Below are positions 23,245 to 35,562 of a stretch of DNA of 64,000 bases, in pieces. The notes under the pieces are model-generated. The model ran no database searches, was not told the origin of the DNA, and worked only from the letters and a program-made list of their open reading frames with translations. Within the stretch, counting starts at the first letter, position 1, and every line of letters starts with the position of its first letter. The position numbers and the translations under genes were made by a program. Origin of the DNA: Mytilisepta virgata (lineage: Eukaryota > Mollusca > Bivalvia > Mytilida > Mytilidae); contig CM051513.1 of NCBI GenBank assembly GCA_028015205.1, positions 45,760,841-45,824,840 on the forward strand. The letters are read 5' to 3'.

Positions 23245-24690
23245 ATAATTTATTATAAATTTATTATCGCCATTTATATTCTACATGTAGTTTAAAACTA
23301 TATGAGAATGATCTGGATAATGACTATGTTTTTGTACTATTCGAGTGTTTTCTCCGCCATTAACCATTTGCCCTTCTGAAATGGGTAATATGTTCCGATA
23401 CCTTTCATTCTGTCCTTTCCTATACGGTTTTTATTTTATGTTTTGAAAGGAAAGTATGCTGATTTCTATTGAACGAGCCAAAGTTCAAATGCAAATAAAT
23501 AACTACATTCTGCTTAAATTTCACACTTCATCAACATGAGGTGTGAAAATGCAAAGCTAAAGATGAAGTTGAAATATGACCTACAGAATATTCCCCTTTG
23601 GTGCAATTCTTTCTATAAATCAAGAACCAACAATACACAATATCATTCTTTATACTGTATCAATACAGCAACAATTTCCATGGTATAAAACCGTTCTTCA
23701 TTATCGCTTTTGTGTCAAAACATCTCATGATTTTGCACTTTTTCCGTTCAGAAATAAAATCGATATCCACATGGCATTAGACCATCTTTTCTCTGCTTAT
23801 GGTATATAGGTATACTATTATTTATCTTTAAATCTCGATTCCAATTATTGCAGATCAATAGGTACATACAAAGATTTACTTATCATTCAATTTTTGGTAA
23901 ACATACAGATTTTGCCTTATTTGTAAAATTATATAAATCATGTGCACAGAAACGCTTTATCAAATTAAAGTTTGAATATCGTTGACAAAACTCAAACTTA
24001 CCCTCACTAACATCCTCAGTCGTTGCTGTTTCCACCACTAAAACACTTCAAAGACTCAGGTCAAGTCGGAATCATTCAAACGTTTTATTCCATTGGTAGA
24101 TATTTACCAATAATGATAATCTGGGATTTGAAGTTACAAAGGAAGATCGCTCCTAATTACTGAGATGTCATATTAGTATATGGTTTTCTCTGTTTACACG
24201 TTATAGAATAAAAGACTATCGATTGAACGAGTGTCTCGTTTAGAAACAGGTGATTTGTGTATTGAGTTATACCAAGATGAGAGTCATCTGTCGGAGAAGT
24301 CCTCAGCATTGTAATCAAATACTAATTAGGAAAGTAATGAGAGGATTGAGATATGTTTTTTTTCTCTCTCTCTCTAAGGATATATAGGACATACATTTGT
24401 TATAAATCAATACTTGGTACATTTGAGAGATAGCCCGAGATTTTCCTTATATAACGCACTCATTAATGCCAGCAAAGCAGTGCTAAATTGAATCACTCCC
24501 CTTAATGATTTTTTTTCTAAAACTCTAAAACAAGGCAGTTTTTACAATATAGAAAAAAAAAGAAAAAACAGGAATGTTTACAACATTTATTTTAAATTCA
24601 CAGTGGACTCATTTCACAAAAACAGCATCCTCTTTTTAATATATGTTTACACGTGATAGGCAATGTATTAATCACAGAATAAAGGCAGTT
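23245..24690. other. AT-rich intronic sequence, nothing recognised
   Basis: A (TC)n run lies near 24361-24374. The 77-codon plus frame at 23576-23809 has no motif. Confidence 0.4.
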
Positions 24691-25053
24691 GCCATACCAA
24701 ATTGATCTTCAGTTCTTTGGATTTTGACGCTCCGATTTTTGGACGATGCAAATTTTAAGATTTTTTTTTTGCCGCTTCATTTTGCAATTATGCTGAAAAT
24801 TCGCCCAAATTTTTTCATTTTTCAATAATTTAAAAATAAAAATTGTTCGCCCGCTCCTAAAATTTTCGTAAAAAGTAAGATTTTTCCCCATTTTTGCAAT
24901 ATTTTATTTAGAACAATATGTGCCGCACTTAAAATTTATCTGCGCTCGAAAAAACAAGTCCTCAAGAAAAAAAATTAAAAGTAAAATTTCGTCTGCTCGC
25001 AGCTATTTTTGCCATCCAAAAATCAAAAGAACGAAAAATTAATTTGGTGTGGC
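24691..25053. mobile_element. MITE with GGCCACACCAAATTA-type inverted ends
   Basis: Left GCCATACCAAATTGATCTTC pairs with right AATTAATTTGGTGTGGC, and the pairing continues inward (AGTTCTTTGGATTTT with AAAATCAAAAGAAC). The interior is AT-rich with GCCCGCTCC and GCTCGCAGC patches. No clear target duplication. Confidence 0.75.
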
Positions 25054-25404
25054 CTAAGGAATTTGTTTTTTATGTTCAAAGAAAAAGGCATTTAAGTATT
25101 GTGTGGAAAGGTCAGCTGCGACTTCCTCAACTTAACTTACAAGTTCTTTGTTTTTAAAGAGAAAAGACAGCACAAACGAACATAATTAAAGATTTGTTTA
25201 TTCATAATTTACAATAGAACTACACCTACGAATCAAACTTTGTTGATTTCAGATGTAATATTACCTTATGTTAACTGCCAAGATAATTTAAGTTTTAGGT
25301 TCTTTCTATGTAAAGTAAATTGTTGCTGCTACCAGAAATAGTCATTAATTAATTCAAATGCTTGTAATCAAAATCAGCAAAAGAATATGGGAGCATAAAG
25401 ATCA

Positions 25405-25905
25405 AAATCTAAAGACCAGACGAGAACACCAAGAGGAGAACAAACAATGATATATTCAAAGGAAACAATACACAGCATCCTAAACATAGCACAGAACTAT
25501 GTAGAAAAATATCTAAAGACCAGGCTAGAACACTAAAAGGAGAACAAACACTGATATAGACAAAGGAAACAACACACAACTTTCTAAAAATAACAGAAAT
25601 AGATAACATAAAGTTAAATACCAGACAAGAACACCAACAGGAGAACAAACACTGCTAAAACAAAGAAATCAACACACAGCATCCTAAACATAGCACAAAA
25701 AAGATAGCAAACAATCTAAAGACCAGCCAAGAACACCAACAGGAGACCAAACACTGTATAACGAAAGGAAACAACGTACAACATCCTAAACATAGCACAG
25801 AACTAGATAGCAAGATATCTAAAGACCAGACAAGAACACCAACAGGAGAACAAACACTGATATAACGAAAGGGAACAACGCACATCATCATAAACATAAC
25901 ACAGA
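25405..25905. repeat. Five-unit tandem array, ~102-bp period
   Basis: TCTAAAGACCAGACGAGAAC-type starts recur near 25409, 25513, 25617, 25717 and 25819. Each continues CAACAGGAGAACAAACACTG and GCATCCTAAACATAGCACAG. The minus-strand frames at 25409-25648 and 25655-25909, which look like membrane proteins (SVLCLGCC), are read-through of the array. Confidence 0.9.
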
Positions 25906-26202
25906 ACAATATGAAGTACTGGCAATGTGAAGATCCATAAAAAAAAAAACCATAACGATACTGTCAAAAATTTGTCTTCTGAGTTGAAATATTAACACTT
26001 CTTTGGACGTCTGTGTTAGATTATAATTCTTATAATATAAAAACAATTTGATGTTTACCATGGAATTTAATCCCAAAGGCCAATGAAAGCATACATAATA
26101 ATAAAAAAAAGAAATATGAAAACGAACGTTTGTCAGTTTCACTTTTTCATCAATCATATTTTGATTTAGATTAATAGGTTCTTACATGTACACAAGTTCA
26201 AA

Positions 26203-26336
26203 GTGAAGACTGAAAAATCTTCAACGAATTTTTAAAATTCCCGTCTTTCCCGAGTGGAGCGCAGCGGAACGAGCGGTAAAGACGCTGAATTTTAAAAAGG
26301 AGGTAAAGATTTTCTGAGTTCTTCACTCTTGAACAA
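26203..26336. mobile_element. Fold-back hairpin with GAGCGCAGCGGAACGAG loop
   Basis: The left arm GTGAAGACTGAAAAATCTTC ... TTTTTAAAATTC pairs, with small gaps, with GAATTTTAAAAAGGAGGTAA ... CTGAGTTCTTCAC. The apex is GAGTGGAGCGCAGCGGAACG followed by AG. Confidence 0.7.
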
Positions 26337-26339
26337 GTA

Positions 26340-27035
26340 TAAGTACCTATTTCTTCTGTAAATTCTCGATTTTTAGATTTCCTGTACCTAGGTAAATTCA
26401 TTGAGCACTGTCGACGTAGTTAAATAACGTTACGCCTGATTGGTAAAAAGGTATGACAAAAGAATTCTGATTGGACATCACAACAGAGAGAGATCGATGC
26501 ACGTGCAACGATCTTCCATGGTCATCTCCCACTGAAAACAGCCATTTACGAAAGAAAAAGAAATCTTCATTCCCAACACCAGATTGTCTAAACTAAGCAA
26601 ATTAAACAAATGACAATTATTACCGTTACCGGAAGAGAAACGAAAAAGGAAACCGGAATTCCGATTGTATTTCTTGTAGTTTCAGACACATTAATGATAA
26701 TTACAGATTTTTCTCTGTATTGGAATGGAGATACAGGAAGTCATTTCTGTGACGGCCACAGAGGGCCATTGAATGTAATCCACCTAATGTACGTTTTGAA
26801 TTAGAAGATATAGGTATTAAGACAAACCATTAACTCTACAGAATGGCGTTAATTATTTTTATTATACTCTATTTTCGGAACAGCAAAAACCCTCAAACAC
26901 CAGAAAATCTAAATTGATTATAACAGTAGTTTCATGTAAGCTGTAAATGGATTTTACATACCTGTTGTGACGCTCTGTATACATGTACACCATTGTGTAT
27001 ACAGTACCATTTCTGTACGTATACAAATATTTAAT
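26340..27035. other. Intronic sequence, nothing recognised
   Basis: No clear gene or repeat. The 64-codon plus frame at 26610-26804 shows no motif. Confidence 0.35.
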
Positions 27036-27040
27036 CAAAA

Positions 27041-27225
27041 TTGTTTGTTTGTTTGTTTAGTTGGGGTTTAACGCCGTTTTCAGCACATTTTGGCTATTTC
27101 GAGGCGGCCAGTTTTTATTGGTGGAGGAAGCCGGAGTACCCGGATAGATCCACCGACCTTCGGTAGGAAAATTGGTTATCCTTGTCAATTAAGATCGGAG
27201 TCGAACCCACCCCGCCACAGCTGAG
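27041..27225 (-). mobile_element. tRNA-derived SINE, truncated copy lacking the tRNA head
   Basis: Shares with 8590-8858 the (GTTT)n tail, GGGGTTTAACGCCGTTTTCA, the GGTGGAGGAAGCCGGAG block, ACCGACCTTCGGTAGGAAAA and AAGATCGGAGTCGAACCCAC. It stops before the B box and A box. As it reads on the minus strand, this is a 5' truncation. Confidence 0.85.
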
Positions 27226-27824
27226 AAATCAGAATTGACATTATATGTACACGATTGCATTAAAGGTGGAATATTACAGTCTTTCTAAGATATTTATTAT
27301 GCAACGACGATAGCTTTTTTAAATATGCATCACTTATAATGATTAATATCATAATTCATATGTGATATATAAATGTATTAAAAAAGAGATGTTGGGATTT
27401 GTACTTGGTATTTTAATCAGATTTTGATGATGTGGTACAGTTTGTTCACAGTAAAGAACAGAAAGCCTATGCTGAAACGAGTACAGGCGTGCAGCTACGA
27501 ATAGGAAAAATCTCCAGTCATGTAATTATTTAAAAAGAAATACATAGGAAGACCAAGTTTTTGTTATAATTGACCCAAACGTACATACAAGACCGTTTAT
27601 GTCTATATAACGGAAACAACAGGTACATTGTACACTAGGTTGACTACAGGGTTTGAGGTTTATTATGTAGCCACGGAAACTGATCAGTTCAGTAGTGGAC
27701 CAAGACCAAACATCTGTCTGTCTTGCCTAATAGGTAACTTATACAAGCAAAAATAATCAACGTAAAATAGAACTACTTCCATGAATCAAGCTAGACAAAA
27801 GTTATTCGTTTCATTTGTTATTTA

Positions 27825-27989
27825 AGGATTGACCGTAATTTTTCAGTCTATGAAGAAATAACCTCAATCACGTGGTGAACACTAAATAACCCGCGTAGCC
27901 GGTTATTTGAACGCGGGTTATTTGAAAGTGTCCACCACGTGCATGGAGATTATTTCGAATAGACTGAAAACAAAATTACAGTCAATCCT
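27825..27989. mobile_element. TA-flanked palindromic MITE
   Basis: AGGATTGACCGTAATTTT at the left pairs with AAAATTACAGTCAATCCT at the right. TA lies on both sides (27823-27824, 27990-27991), as for Tc1/mariner insertions. Pairing continues inward through CAGTCTAT, CACGTGGTG, ACACT and AAATAACCCGCGT, so the whole 165 bp folds on itself. Confidence 0.88.
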
Positions 27990-28384
27990 TATAATTTAAT
28001 TGCAACGGATATTTTGACGTCTAAAACGCTGGGATTCCCTTTAATGACGCCATAGTGAAAACGAAAATTTATCATGATGATTGACGAAAAAATTTGACCA
28101 ATCAAATGTCGCGTTATATCCAATATTAAATTATATAACTTTATATGGTAACCTTTGTTATAGTACATTATATGGTAACTGCCAAGAATGGAGGTTTAAT
28201 TGGTATTATTTTGCACTGTTGCTTCATCTTGAAAACTTTCTAAGAGCTTCAACAGCGAACTAAAAAACTCAAATCAATCCACAGTAATCCAAGTATTATA
28301 TTCCGAAAATAGGACTAAGTCTTACAGGGCTGACTGGTTTCCGATATTTAAAATCGGTTTTGGTTTTGTCTCATTTACATTTAT

Positions 28385-28512
28385 CTACAACCCCTTTTGT
28401 ACTACATACATATTACCCTACGATCCCTTTTGTGTTGTACATATTACCCGACGATCCCTTTTGTGTTGTACGTATTACCATAGAATCCCTTTTGTACTAC
28501 ATACATATTACC
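28385..28512. repeat. ~37-bp minisatellite, four units
   Basis: Units of ATCCCTTTTGTACTACATAC plus ATATTACCCTACG (or GTGTTGTACATATTACC) repeat four times. Confidence 0.85.
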
Positions 28513-28572
28513 CATCGACGTATCATACGTAAATCGCCATACCTAGTAGTATACCAAACAGCTATGAGACCA

Positions 28573-28718
28573 GGCCTGGGCGCCATAAAAGTTGAGAATA
28601 TTCTTGAGTCTGAGAATTTTCTTAAATATGGGGATACTCGAATGTGATTGGCTGAGAATGGGAATTTGAGTAAAATTTTCTTTACTCAGCAAAAATAGTT
28701 CTTTATGGCGCCCAGGCC
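28573..28718. mobile_element. MITE with perfect 17-bp inverted ends
   Basis: GGCCTGGGCGCCATAAA at 28573-28589 is exactly complementary to 28702-28718. The 146-bp element has an AT-rich interior with partial further pairing (TTGAGAATATTC). The 95-codon frames on both strands here are by-products. Confidence 0.85.
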
Positions 28719-28719
28719 C

Positions 28720-29475
28720 GACCACATCTAGCTGTAATTCAGTATCTACCATTGTTTTCAATAAAGAACTGAAGGACATGTATACAATACGTGATACATT
28801 TCTCACCATTTTCGTTTTTAAGTGATACAAGTATGTGTATATCTCTAATTAAGAATCCACCATTTCTATTTCTGACGAAACGTCATCCCCCCAAGTCAGG
28901 GTTTGCGTCGTAGGTAGAATTTTCTAGGTCACACACCAGGCTGCGTTATGTTCGACCCGCAAAATAGGAATATGTAATGTCAGAGGTTTATAGGAACGAC
29001 CATGACTTGGGAGGATGACGAAACGTTTGTGCCTATAGTTTTGGGAGGGAAATGACGTTTCTTTCATTTGATAAATCATTATGACAATGATATCATGCAA
29101 AACTGGGGAGTCATTATTTTTTCCACTTAAGATTGACAAGAAACTTGCACCTTTTCAATATTCTTTGGCGATAATGTCATGTGCACGCGCAGAAAGCTTG
29201 CAGTTGATAAATCAATGGTAATTGTTATCTGAAATTAATAGAAAGCATATATTTACATGTGTTACGCGCCTTTACTTCATATATCTGTAGAATGCTTCTC
29301 CAATTACAGAGGTAATTTCTGATTTATATATATTTGATTTTATGTTATGATAGCTTAGACACGTGCACAAATTCTAATTACAACTTTAGCACCTTAAATA
29401 CCTTTAGGTCCCGTTAATTTACTTTTCAAGCTTACCTTCTTTCTCTAATCACAGTACTGAATTATGTTTTAGGGT
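28720..29475. other. Intronic sequence, nothing recognised
   Basis: Contains two similar blocks in inverted orientation: CGAAACGTCATCCCCCCAAGTC near 28876 (given in part) and CTTGGGAGGATGACGAAACG near 29005. A short relic fold-back is possible. Confidence 0.4.
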
Positions 29476-29477
29476 TT

Positions 29478-30062
29478 TTCTCAAATTTATCCCATATCCC
29501 TTTCTGTATTATCCCATCCCCCTTTGTCTATTATCTAGAATCCCTTTTTCTATTATCCCATATCCCCATTATCTATTATCCTATACCGCTTTATCTATTA
29601 TCTCATATTCCCTTTGTTAATTATCTCATATCCCCTTTTTCTATTATCCCATATCCCCATTATCTTTTATCCAATACCGCTTTATCTATTGTCCAATATC
29701 CCCTTTATCTATTATCCCATATCTATTATCCCATATCCCCTTTATCTATTATCCCATATCCCCTTTATCTATTTTCCAATATCCCTTTTATCTATTACAC
29801 CATATCCCCTTTGTATATTATCCCATATCCCCTGTATCTATTATCCCATTACCCCTTTATCTATTACCCAATATTCCCTTTGTCTATTATCCAATATCCC
29901 CTTTATCTATTATCCCATACCACCTTTGTATATTATCCCACATGCCCTTTGTCTTTTATCCCATATCCCTTTTATCTATTATCCCATATCTCTTTTATCT
30001 ATTATCCCATATCCCCTTTGTCTATTATCCCTTATCAACTTATCTATTATCCCATGTCCCCT
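29478..30062. repeat. 23-bp minisatellite (CCCATATCCCCTTTATCTAT type), ~25 units
   Basis: CCCATATCCCCTTTATCTAT plus TAT repeats with small variations over nearly 600 bp. Long plus-strand frames here (158, 94 and 60 codons, with IPFIYYPI repeats) are minisatellite read-through in all three frames. Confidence 0.95.
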
Positions 30063-30064
30063 TT

Positions 30065-31660
30065 CATTTCTTTCCATCAGCCAATGTTGATTTAGCAGGA
30101 AGTATATACATATTATTTTTTTGACGCACTAAAACTAAAATACAAATGAATTCTTCGTGTTCTCGTTAATTGGTTTACTTTCGTTGAGTGTCAGAAACAT
30201 TTCAACTTATGTACAGCTTTCTGTGTGAAATGAAGCCTTAACGCAAGATATAATGATCTGTATTTCTGAAGTCAATATACTGAGGCTACAGAAGGAGGAA
30301 GATTCTGTAGAAGTCCATACAGACATGACAGATATGCCACGAACAGTACTCGCTATATATTCTTAGTTTTTTCCCTTGTATGCCAAACTTTACGTATATT
30401 GACCGCTGATTTTTGTGAGAAGTCAAAACACGAATATAAAATAGAAATCGAAAAGCTTACATCTTCGTGAACCTCGAATTAGTTGAACATTCCTCAGGAT
30501 AGAAAAGCTTTCAATTAATTTTGAGTTTTCTGTCTAAAGCCTTAGAAATCCTCCATGTTAGTGACATATCTGATTAGTACGGTCTATACAAATTGATTGA
30601 CAGAAAATCATTTATAGTGCAAATCTGAAACTGACATGGCTTGTTGTACAAATCTCGTTTCCGGGAACATCTTTTCAAAAAAGATGAAAAAACGTCGTTA
30701 AAGACTAAAAAAATAAAACGGTACTTGTCAATTCTGATTAAATTTAGTTAACTAGCTTGAATGATGAGTCAGATTTGATCAATTTAAAGGATTTTTATTT
30801 TCGGAATGTCGGTCAATTATCGAAGTAAAATATGCAAATGTTCAACTCGTGCAGCAGCCACAGAATGATCACAAACCTAAACGTTAAATCCAAATAACAA
30901 ATCTAACGTATAAGTTTTTGACAAATAACTGAAAAAGGCCTATTGTCACAATGTTGTATTCGTTTAACTATTATTCAAGTCCAGGTGATGGTTAAAGTTA
31001 GATTATTTTTATCCGACATCACATGGACTACTCGTGAGTTTTACTCTTTGTGAGGTATTTTTCAATCTTACTCTACAAAAATTGTTTCGAATGTTTTACT
31101 GCGTAGGTCGGTGCTTCTCATCAGGTGTATTCCTGCTTCCTTCACCAAAAGATAGTAGTCTCAAAATAATCCAGCTTTGAAAATGGAGTTAAACCTCAAC
31201 AAACAAACAAAAATTAAAGGGAAGGGGACAGAAACCAGTGCCTCCTTGTTTATTTTTATTTTTTGTGATTTATTCGTTTATAATATTTTGGTTGTGTGTG
31301 GTTTTTCTCTCTCCAAATATTTATATTTTATGAGCGTTTAAAGCCTGGTCTAAAAAAAAACACAGCAGATAATTAAAACTGTCTGTTATTGTTCTGGAAT
31401 CATAGCTTTATCAACTATAGCATTATAGATTCTATATAGCAATGGAAATTCCTATAGGTACAGAATATTCTAGTCCCATGAGAATGTTTTAAAACCTTTT
31501 CTGGGAAACTATAAGCAGTAAAATCCTGGTAAATCATATAGATTATGACATATTTTATGATTTACAGATCTTTGAGGGACAATAAAACAAAATGTTTGAC
31601 TTTTATCACAAATCTGCTAATAATTATATTGTTAGGTTTACGAATTTTTATTGTCCATAC
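30065..31660. other. AT-rich intronic sequence with a short SINE-tail relic
   Basis: GGAGTTAAACCTCAACAAAC followed by AAACAAAAA at about 31189-31217 resembles the SINE 3' end in plus orientation. Nothing else was recognised. Confidence 0.4.
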
Positions 31661-31671
31661 CATTATCAGAC

Positions 31672-32007
31672 GAGGATTAAGTATGAGGGTAAGACTAGGA
31701 TTAAGTATGAGGGTAAGACTAGGATTAAGTAAGAGTGTAAGACTGGGATTAAGTATGAGGGTAAGACTAGGATTAAGTATGAGGGTAAGACTAGGATTAA
31801 GTAAGAGGGTAAGACTGGGATAAAGTAAGAGGGTAAGACTTGGATTAGGTATGAGGGTAAGACTAGGATTAAGTAAGAGGGTAAGACTGGGATTAAGTTA
31901 GAGGGTTAGAGGGTAAGACTAGGATTAAGTAAGAGGGAAAGACTAGGATTAAGTATGAGAATAAGACTAGGATTAACTATAAGGGTAAGACTAGGATTAA
32001 GTATGAG
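31672..32007. repeat. 24-bp minisatellite (GGGTAAGACTAGGATTAAGT type)
   Basis: About 14 units of GGGTAAGACTAGGATTAAGT plus ATGA. Because the period is a multiple of three, one plus frame stays open and encodes an eight-residue GLSMRVRL repeat (part of 31545-31823). There is no other evidence that it is translated. Confidence 0.92.
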
Positions 32008-32009
32008 AT

Positions 32010-35000
32010 ACCCGTCGGGCTTCTCAATTGAAAAATAATCTAAACTTTACAGTTGTAATTTAGGCAATGAAGATCGGGTTAGCAGACTCTTGTACTTCGA
32101 TTCTGAAATGCTTTAATGACGGCCATGTAATATCACTTTTCAAAGAATAAATAATTTTGGATATGATTTTTCCGTCTTTTTTACAGCAAGCTTCAGTTGA
32201 ATACAGAACATTCTAGATCACCCGAATTTACTCTAATAATAACACACTATTTCTGTCGGAACATTATCGGAAATGACATTTGAAAAAGAAAATCCTATTT
32301 GTCCTTGTTATGTCGAATAAAAAAATAATGATCATAATTAAATACTTTCCACTCGTTTGTTTTTCAGATACACAGCAAGACTTCGTGTCTGATACCAGTA
32401 AATTTTATATTATCTTGTAGTGAAATTAAATTGTACAAGACTTTGCCATTATTGAATTATTTTTTTTTGTAATTTTTACAATGCATCACGAAATTCAGTC
32501 ACTATTGAATAATCAGGATCAAAAACAAGCTTTACTCCCATATCTGGGGTTTTCTAAATTGTTTTCTTTTTTCTCAAAACTTTACATTTGATCATTTGCT
32601 TTGACAAATTCTGCATATTCTCAGATCATTCGGAACACATTTAAAGAAGATATGTATGGAAGAACTCATCGTATAGCTAATTCTGCTCGGACAGACTTGA
32701 CCTAAACTAACTTTATATACGTCTTTTGTCAATGGCAACGACATTTTCAGTTCATTTTAAAATTTTTTTCTTCTGAACTGGTTTTCCCTGGCCAAAAAGC
32801 GATACATATACTTAACAACAATAATAATAATAATAATAATAATAATCATTTATTTCAGACATAGATAGTCCATAGTTATATACTTAATCATTGTTTTAGA
32901 AATTTGTAATCAAATGGTTTTGTTTTCATATGACTGTTGTCGTCAAGACGCATACGCGTACATTACCTCATCTATCATATGTAAACTGAAGATGTAAACT
33001 GAAAAATGGTGTTTCCGTGTGTTTGTGTTATCCAGTTTTTGAAAAAAAAAATGATGTGTCGAAAATATTTTTTTAAAATGTTTGTTATATTATTGACGTA
33101 TGGTTTTGTTTTTGCAAAATGTAAAGCATGTTATATCAGATTGAATTGTTTGTATAAAAATGTTAAAGGATGTAATGATTCCGTCTGATTTTCGTAATTT
33201 CTTCCCTCACAAACTTAGAACTTATCCTAAGATTATTTCCTCATAAAACAAGAACAGATGTTGGACGGTTCGGCCTTTAACGGTATAACTATCCGGGCTA
33301 TCAGTCGACTACTCGTATTAAATCAAAGGCCTTCAACTCAGTTTAAGCGTTTTAAAGCTTTACATGTCATCTGAGGGCACAACCATTCTGTTTTCTTCTT
33401 GTAACAACAAATCTATCGCCAGTATTAATGAGCTTAACATTTGCTTTGATCATACTACCTGTTATCGTTGGTCAGTGTATTATAGCATTACACAGGTCTT
33501 TGTTCGGCGCTGAAGCCAAACATCTGCTAGCCCATTTAAGTGTTACGTTGTCCGCAGATGAACTGACAGCAAGTATCATTGTATTAATTCTATGAATGGG
33601 TTGGTGAAGTCTCAATTAGGACACTTCCTTTTATTCTTTTCTGATTCAAATATAGCATCTCTATTCCGTCCTTTCTTTTCTATTGATGGATAGATGATTA
33701 TACTATAGAAACGAAGTATATTGTGTTAGTTTTTACATCAATTTTGAAATTCGTTTTTATAAAGTAGGAATATGTTCCTTTTGTTTGTCATTGATTGGTT
33801 GGTTTTAGAGATTAGTTTTCTTATTGTTCAGCGAACTTTAAAAGGAAGTTTAAGGCAGGGTATATTAAGTACTTCTTGGAAGCGTTTCTTTCTCTCCAAA
33901 ACATAGTTTTTTCAAATGACAGTTTACAATAGAAAACTAAGTCCCCAATAGAGTATTAACCGGCTGAATTTGCTCATTGATAACCAGACATGTTTCAGAC
34001 GACGAAAAGAAGGAATTTAATTTTTTCCATATGTCGAAAAAATGTTCAAGCCATTCATCTCTATATTTGAAGTCTTCTATAATTTTGTGATAGGATTTTT
34101 GTCTCCGACCAACCATCTCCCAACTTAATAATGAGGTCAGATTTAAGAAGTCATATCAGTTCATTTGCGGTTTTACCGTTAACAATGGACAGATGTCATC
34201 CGGGCTATCAGTCGTCTGCATTCAATATGATCAATGTTATTAATGCGTTTTAATTCGGATAAAACGCAAGTAAGACCCCAAATGCATCCAGGTCATATGT
34301 CCGTTAGAAGTCTTCATTAAATCGCGATGGACATCTGGTCGCTTCTCATTTTTTCCTTTGTTCGTTTGCATGTGAGTCTGCTTATCATTATTTCTCGGTC
34401 ATAAGTCAAAATCATTGAACAAAGGCTCTCTGCAGAATTTTGTGGTACAATTTGTACATGTATTTTGTCCCTGCGGCGCATCGTTCTATTGAAACCTGCT
34501 ACTTTTCTGTAATCTTTTGACACATCTATACTTTTAAATTTGACGTTTTTACGGGTATTACCTGCCATTTCTCAATAATTCTACATCCCTCTAAACATCT
34601 ACACATTTATATTTGATATTTTTAGGGGGATTACATAATGAATATTTTCTCTCATTATTCATGTTCATTCTTTTACGTGAAATCATTTGTTTAAAAAAAA
34701 AATTTGAATATAAACAAAATAATATTCAATAAACATCCCGGATTTGTAACTATGTAATTTTAACAGTACATATTCGATACTCCATTATAGATTACATTGT
34801 GACATCAAATTGATTTCAGCGAAGAAACATTTTCCAATCCAACAAAACAAATACATCCTATATAAAACCAAACAATAGATACAAACGGTCTGATTACATG
34901 ACGATTTGTCAATATTTGAGGGTTAAATATATATACATGTAGATTTCGTTGTTTTACACGAAGAAATATATACAAAATGCAAACGTTTTGCTACATATAT

Positions 35001-35010
35001 TAGATCATGG
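32010..35010. other. AT-rich intronic sequence, only an (AAT)n microsatellite recognised
   Basis: (AAT)n at 32818-32846. Two short similar blocks containing TATCCGGGCTATCAGTCG or CATCCGGGCTATCAGTCG lie near 33290 and 34199. Short frames at 33006 and 34317 have no motif. Confidence 0.45.
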
Positions 35011-35017
35011 AGATTAA

Positions 35018-35256
35018 GGGACGAGATCAAAAGTTCAATGTCGGATAAAAAACTTAATTCAAATAGTGAGGGGGTGGGGGGGGGGGGTAAAAATCACTGC
35101 AAGTTTTGTTATCCGACATCGATTTTTGAATATGCCCGTATTGGTCAATCAATTTTTCCCAAATTAAGTTAAGAGGGGGGTGGGGGGGGGGGAGGTCAGT
35201 GAAAAAACTATGTGAATTAAGTTTTTTATCCGACATTGAACTTTTGATCTCGTCCC
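35018..35256 (+). mobile_element. Harbinger-type MITE (poly-G family), copy C, internally deleted
   Basis: TAA on both sides (35015-35017 and 35257-35259). Ends GGGACGAGATCAAAAG and CTCGTCCC. Two G-tracts (35070-35087 and 35175-35193) are on the plus strand. Compared with copies D and E it lacks the middle ~100 bp between the GATTTTTG and ATGCCC blocks. Confidence 0.92.
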
Positions 35257-35396
35257 TAAGGTTCATAATTGTCTCGTTTACTGCATATGTCTCAAAAATT
35301 AAGTTATGGTAATAAACGTTGGTTTACTTAATTTAATGCTGATGATTATTTTATTAACACAGAGATCAATACTAAATATAGAACAGAAAATACTTA

Positions 35397-35510
35397 CTAA
35401 CCGTGAGGGATCGGGAGCTCAACCCAAAGGGGGCGGACAGGGGAGACCCTCTCGCTGAGAATTCGGAAAGCCTGGCCGCGGACCACTGGGAAACGTGTTT
35501 GGAGAATGTA
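35397..35510. other. GC-rich coding-like island between two MITE copies
   Basis: About 60% GC in a ~33% GC neighbourhood, and open on both strands. A plus-strand frame (35383-35538) includes LTVRDRELNPKGAD and ENSESLAADHWE, with a balanced, soluble-protein-like composition, but no Met start. On the minus strand the block ends at a donor-like GTTAGTAAGT, and a minus frame runs through it too. I recognise neither. Options are a cassette exon of the CELF gene (minus), an exon of an unannotated gene, or a fragment carried in with the flanking transposons. Confidence 0.3.
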
Positions 35511-35562
35511 CACGGATATATTCCTGGCCTTTAGAGATCAGTTCACATTGTGTATAGTTTTA

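Noticed and set aside
25409..25909. Possible small multi-pass membrane proteins on the minus strand
   Set aside because: Translation of a ~102-bp tandem array.
29614..30124. 158-codon and shorter plus-strand ORFs, the longest in the window
   Set aside because: They are read-through of the 23-bp CCCATATCCCC minisatellite in several frames, with repetitive IPFIYYPI sequence.
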